NCBI RefSeq assembly: GCF_000003815.2 | Contig: NC_049985.1 | Location: forward strand, 13,592,844 to 13,656,843 | Length of the DNA stretch: 64,000 nucleotides | Reading direction: 5' to 3' | Origin: Branchiostoma floridae | Taxonomy: Eukaryota > Chordata > Leptocardii > Amphioxiformes > Branchiostomatidae | Shown: positions 62,800-64,000 of the stretch, in pieces | How the letters are laid out: every line of letters starts with the position of its first letter | How positions within the stretch are numbered: the stretch's first letter is position 1 | The notes under the pieces: model-generated | Seen by the model: only the letters and a program-made list of their open reading frames with translations | Database searches by the model: none | Told to the model about the DNA's origin: nothing | Position numbers and translations under genes: made by a program

Positions 62800-64000
62800 G
62801 TAAGTCAAACGTTCTTCCGACAATTTTGCGGTATACTAGGTGTGACAGAATACCGCCAAATCCCTCATGCATGTCTTTTGTGAACCTTGTTACCTTTCGT
62901 CTTCAATCTCTTTCATTCCGTGTCATTAAATCCATGATAATTATACACTGCTGACTTCCTTTCTAGTCCAATTTGGCATCTGCATAACAAAGGCACATCC
63001 ACGTGTTAATTGTAGTCTGTCACCGTTGTCGCTTGCGTGATCCAATCAGGGAACCGGTCGTTTACCTTAGGTCTGCTGCCAACAAAACATCCCTTGACCT
63101 GTGAAATATCCTGAGGTGGGTCCCCAAAAACCAGGTTGGCAACAATTAGCGAACTTTCCTAGCATAAATAATTGGCTGAGGGATGACCTGAAATCGGGCG
63201 CTCGCATGTGAAGAAGCTCCACCCATTTTCAAGTGTACTGTAAGAGTGAAAGTTTTATCGGAGGGATGCCGGATCCCCCGCACCCTGAGGCAACATTCCT
63301 GTTGTCTGCCAGTCAGCTGACTGGGGCATAGCGACACAAGTAGCCAGGGCCCCATGCTGGCCGGGGAATGATGACCCTAGCCTGCACTAACACCCTCTGC
63401 TCTGGCCACACATTTTCAGAGCACTTGCCGGCATCAATCAGACATTATCTCTCCCAAAAAGTACAGCCAATAAACTGGATTGTGTTTGCCGGGGCAATAA
63501 AAACGGGAATGATTCCCCCATTGCTGGCGGGGTCGGAAAGAGGTAGCCCTGTGGAAGTGGGTTGTGTTGGCGATAGCGCCCCAGCAGTGACATGAGGAAT
63601 GCAGTTTATATGCACGCAGGCAGCCAAGAATGCCAGAGGGAGACATAGCACATCCCTGCACTGTTTGAAGCAGCCTCACAACTTGTTGAAAAATTCTTCC
63701 CCTTTGACTTGTATCCCCCCATCTGCCCTGTTCATTTAGATCTTGGCTTTTTGAACTAGGACATGCTTCAGTCAACTGTTCCACAACAGAAAATCTGGCA
63801 CCCACTCAAACGCAGCCATTGGTGGACTTCTAGTTAGTGTGTAAACCAGATTTTATTTGTATTGGATGACATCAATGGCAATCCAGGCCATCTCTGGTCT
63901 GTGGGTCATCCTTATAATGATGGCAGGGTAGGATCAGATAACAGTTCCAACCAAACAGCAGCATATGTTTTTGTTTGTGAAGGTTCAGAATTTCACCAAT
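62800..64000 (+). other. Intron following the large Fat exon, to window end
   Basis: Begins with the GTAAGT donor. Translation in the exon frame continues 51 codons to a stop at 62952-62954 but loses all cadherin pattern at the donor. I see no further cadherin exon before 64000. Confidence 0.8.

Noticed and set aside
62800-62954. Read-through of the Fat exon to a stop at 62952-62954
   Set aside because: The cadherin pattern ends exactly at a consensus GTAAGT donor. The extra residues are intronic.
1-64000. CRISPR arrays, operons, phage or bacterial mobile elements
   Set aside because: No regularly spaced repeats with unique spacers and no prokaryotic gene organisation. The window is intron-containing eukaryotic DNA.

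Overview
The window is eukaryotic, gene-poor DNA with long introns. It holds one large gene start that I recognise with confidence and a second gene's last exon. No prokaryotic operon, CRISPR array or phage is visible. The main landmark is the first coding exon of a Fat-type giant protocadherin (FAT1/2/3 class) at 59490-62799. Its residue pattern is close to vertebrate FAT1. The combination of a FAT1-like exon layout, tRNA-derived SINEs, many short hairpin elements and an AT-rich CpG-depleted background suggests an invertebrate deuterostome, most likely a cephalochordate (amphioxus-like). The species call is inference.

Layout. Positions 1 to about 31.4 kb are AT-rich and strongly CpG-depleted. 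This stretch contains the terminal exon (27509-27778, + strand) of an ER membrane protein with an EXPERA/emopamil-binding-like C-terminus, a probable minus-strand coding exon (13138-13306), a possible minus-strand microexon (10287-10308), an exon-like open segment at 1226-1635, one tRNA-derived SINE (about 20158-20262), and a few islands where CpG is retained (1.24-1.85, 12.6-12.7 and 21.7-22.0 kb). From about 31.4 to 58.4 kb CpG frequency returns to near expectation. This part looks like intergenic and 5' regulatory DNA of the Fat gene. It carries five perfect CRE palindromes, a promoter-like cluster at 32.25-32.34 kb, paired RFX X-boxes at 54.55 kb, an NRF1-type site at 50.4 kb, and many miniature hairpin/MITE elements (31.6, 33.96, 34.83, 35.9-36.7, 39.3, 42.25 and 55.1-55.5 kb), plus a 54-bp minisatellite and a long GT-rich tract. 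A good candidate for the Fat non-coding exon 1 ends at a consensus donor at 52232/52233. That would give a first intron of about 7.2 kb ending at the acceptor before 59447. After the large coding exon, the rest (62800-64000) is intron.

The most unusual structure is a set of three 24-34 bp hairpins built from the same inverted sequence (CAAGGAGC...GCTCCTTG) at 55148-55462. The copies at the two loci are flanked by different 7-bp direct repeats, as expected of extremely small transposed elements. A larger hairpin MITE with perfect 9-bp target duplications (42255-42534) and a shorter relative (33961-34075) are also clear. Three assembly gaps are present (3716-3815, 42338-42437, 44189-44610).
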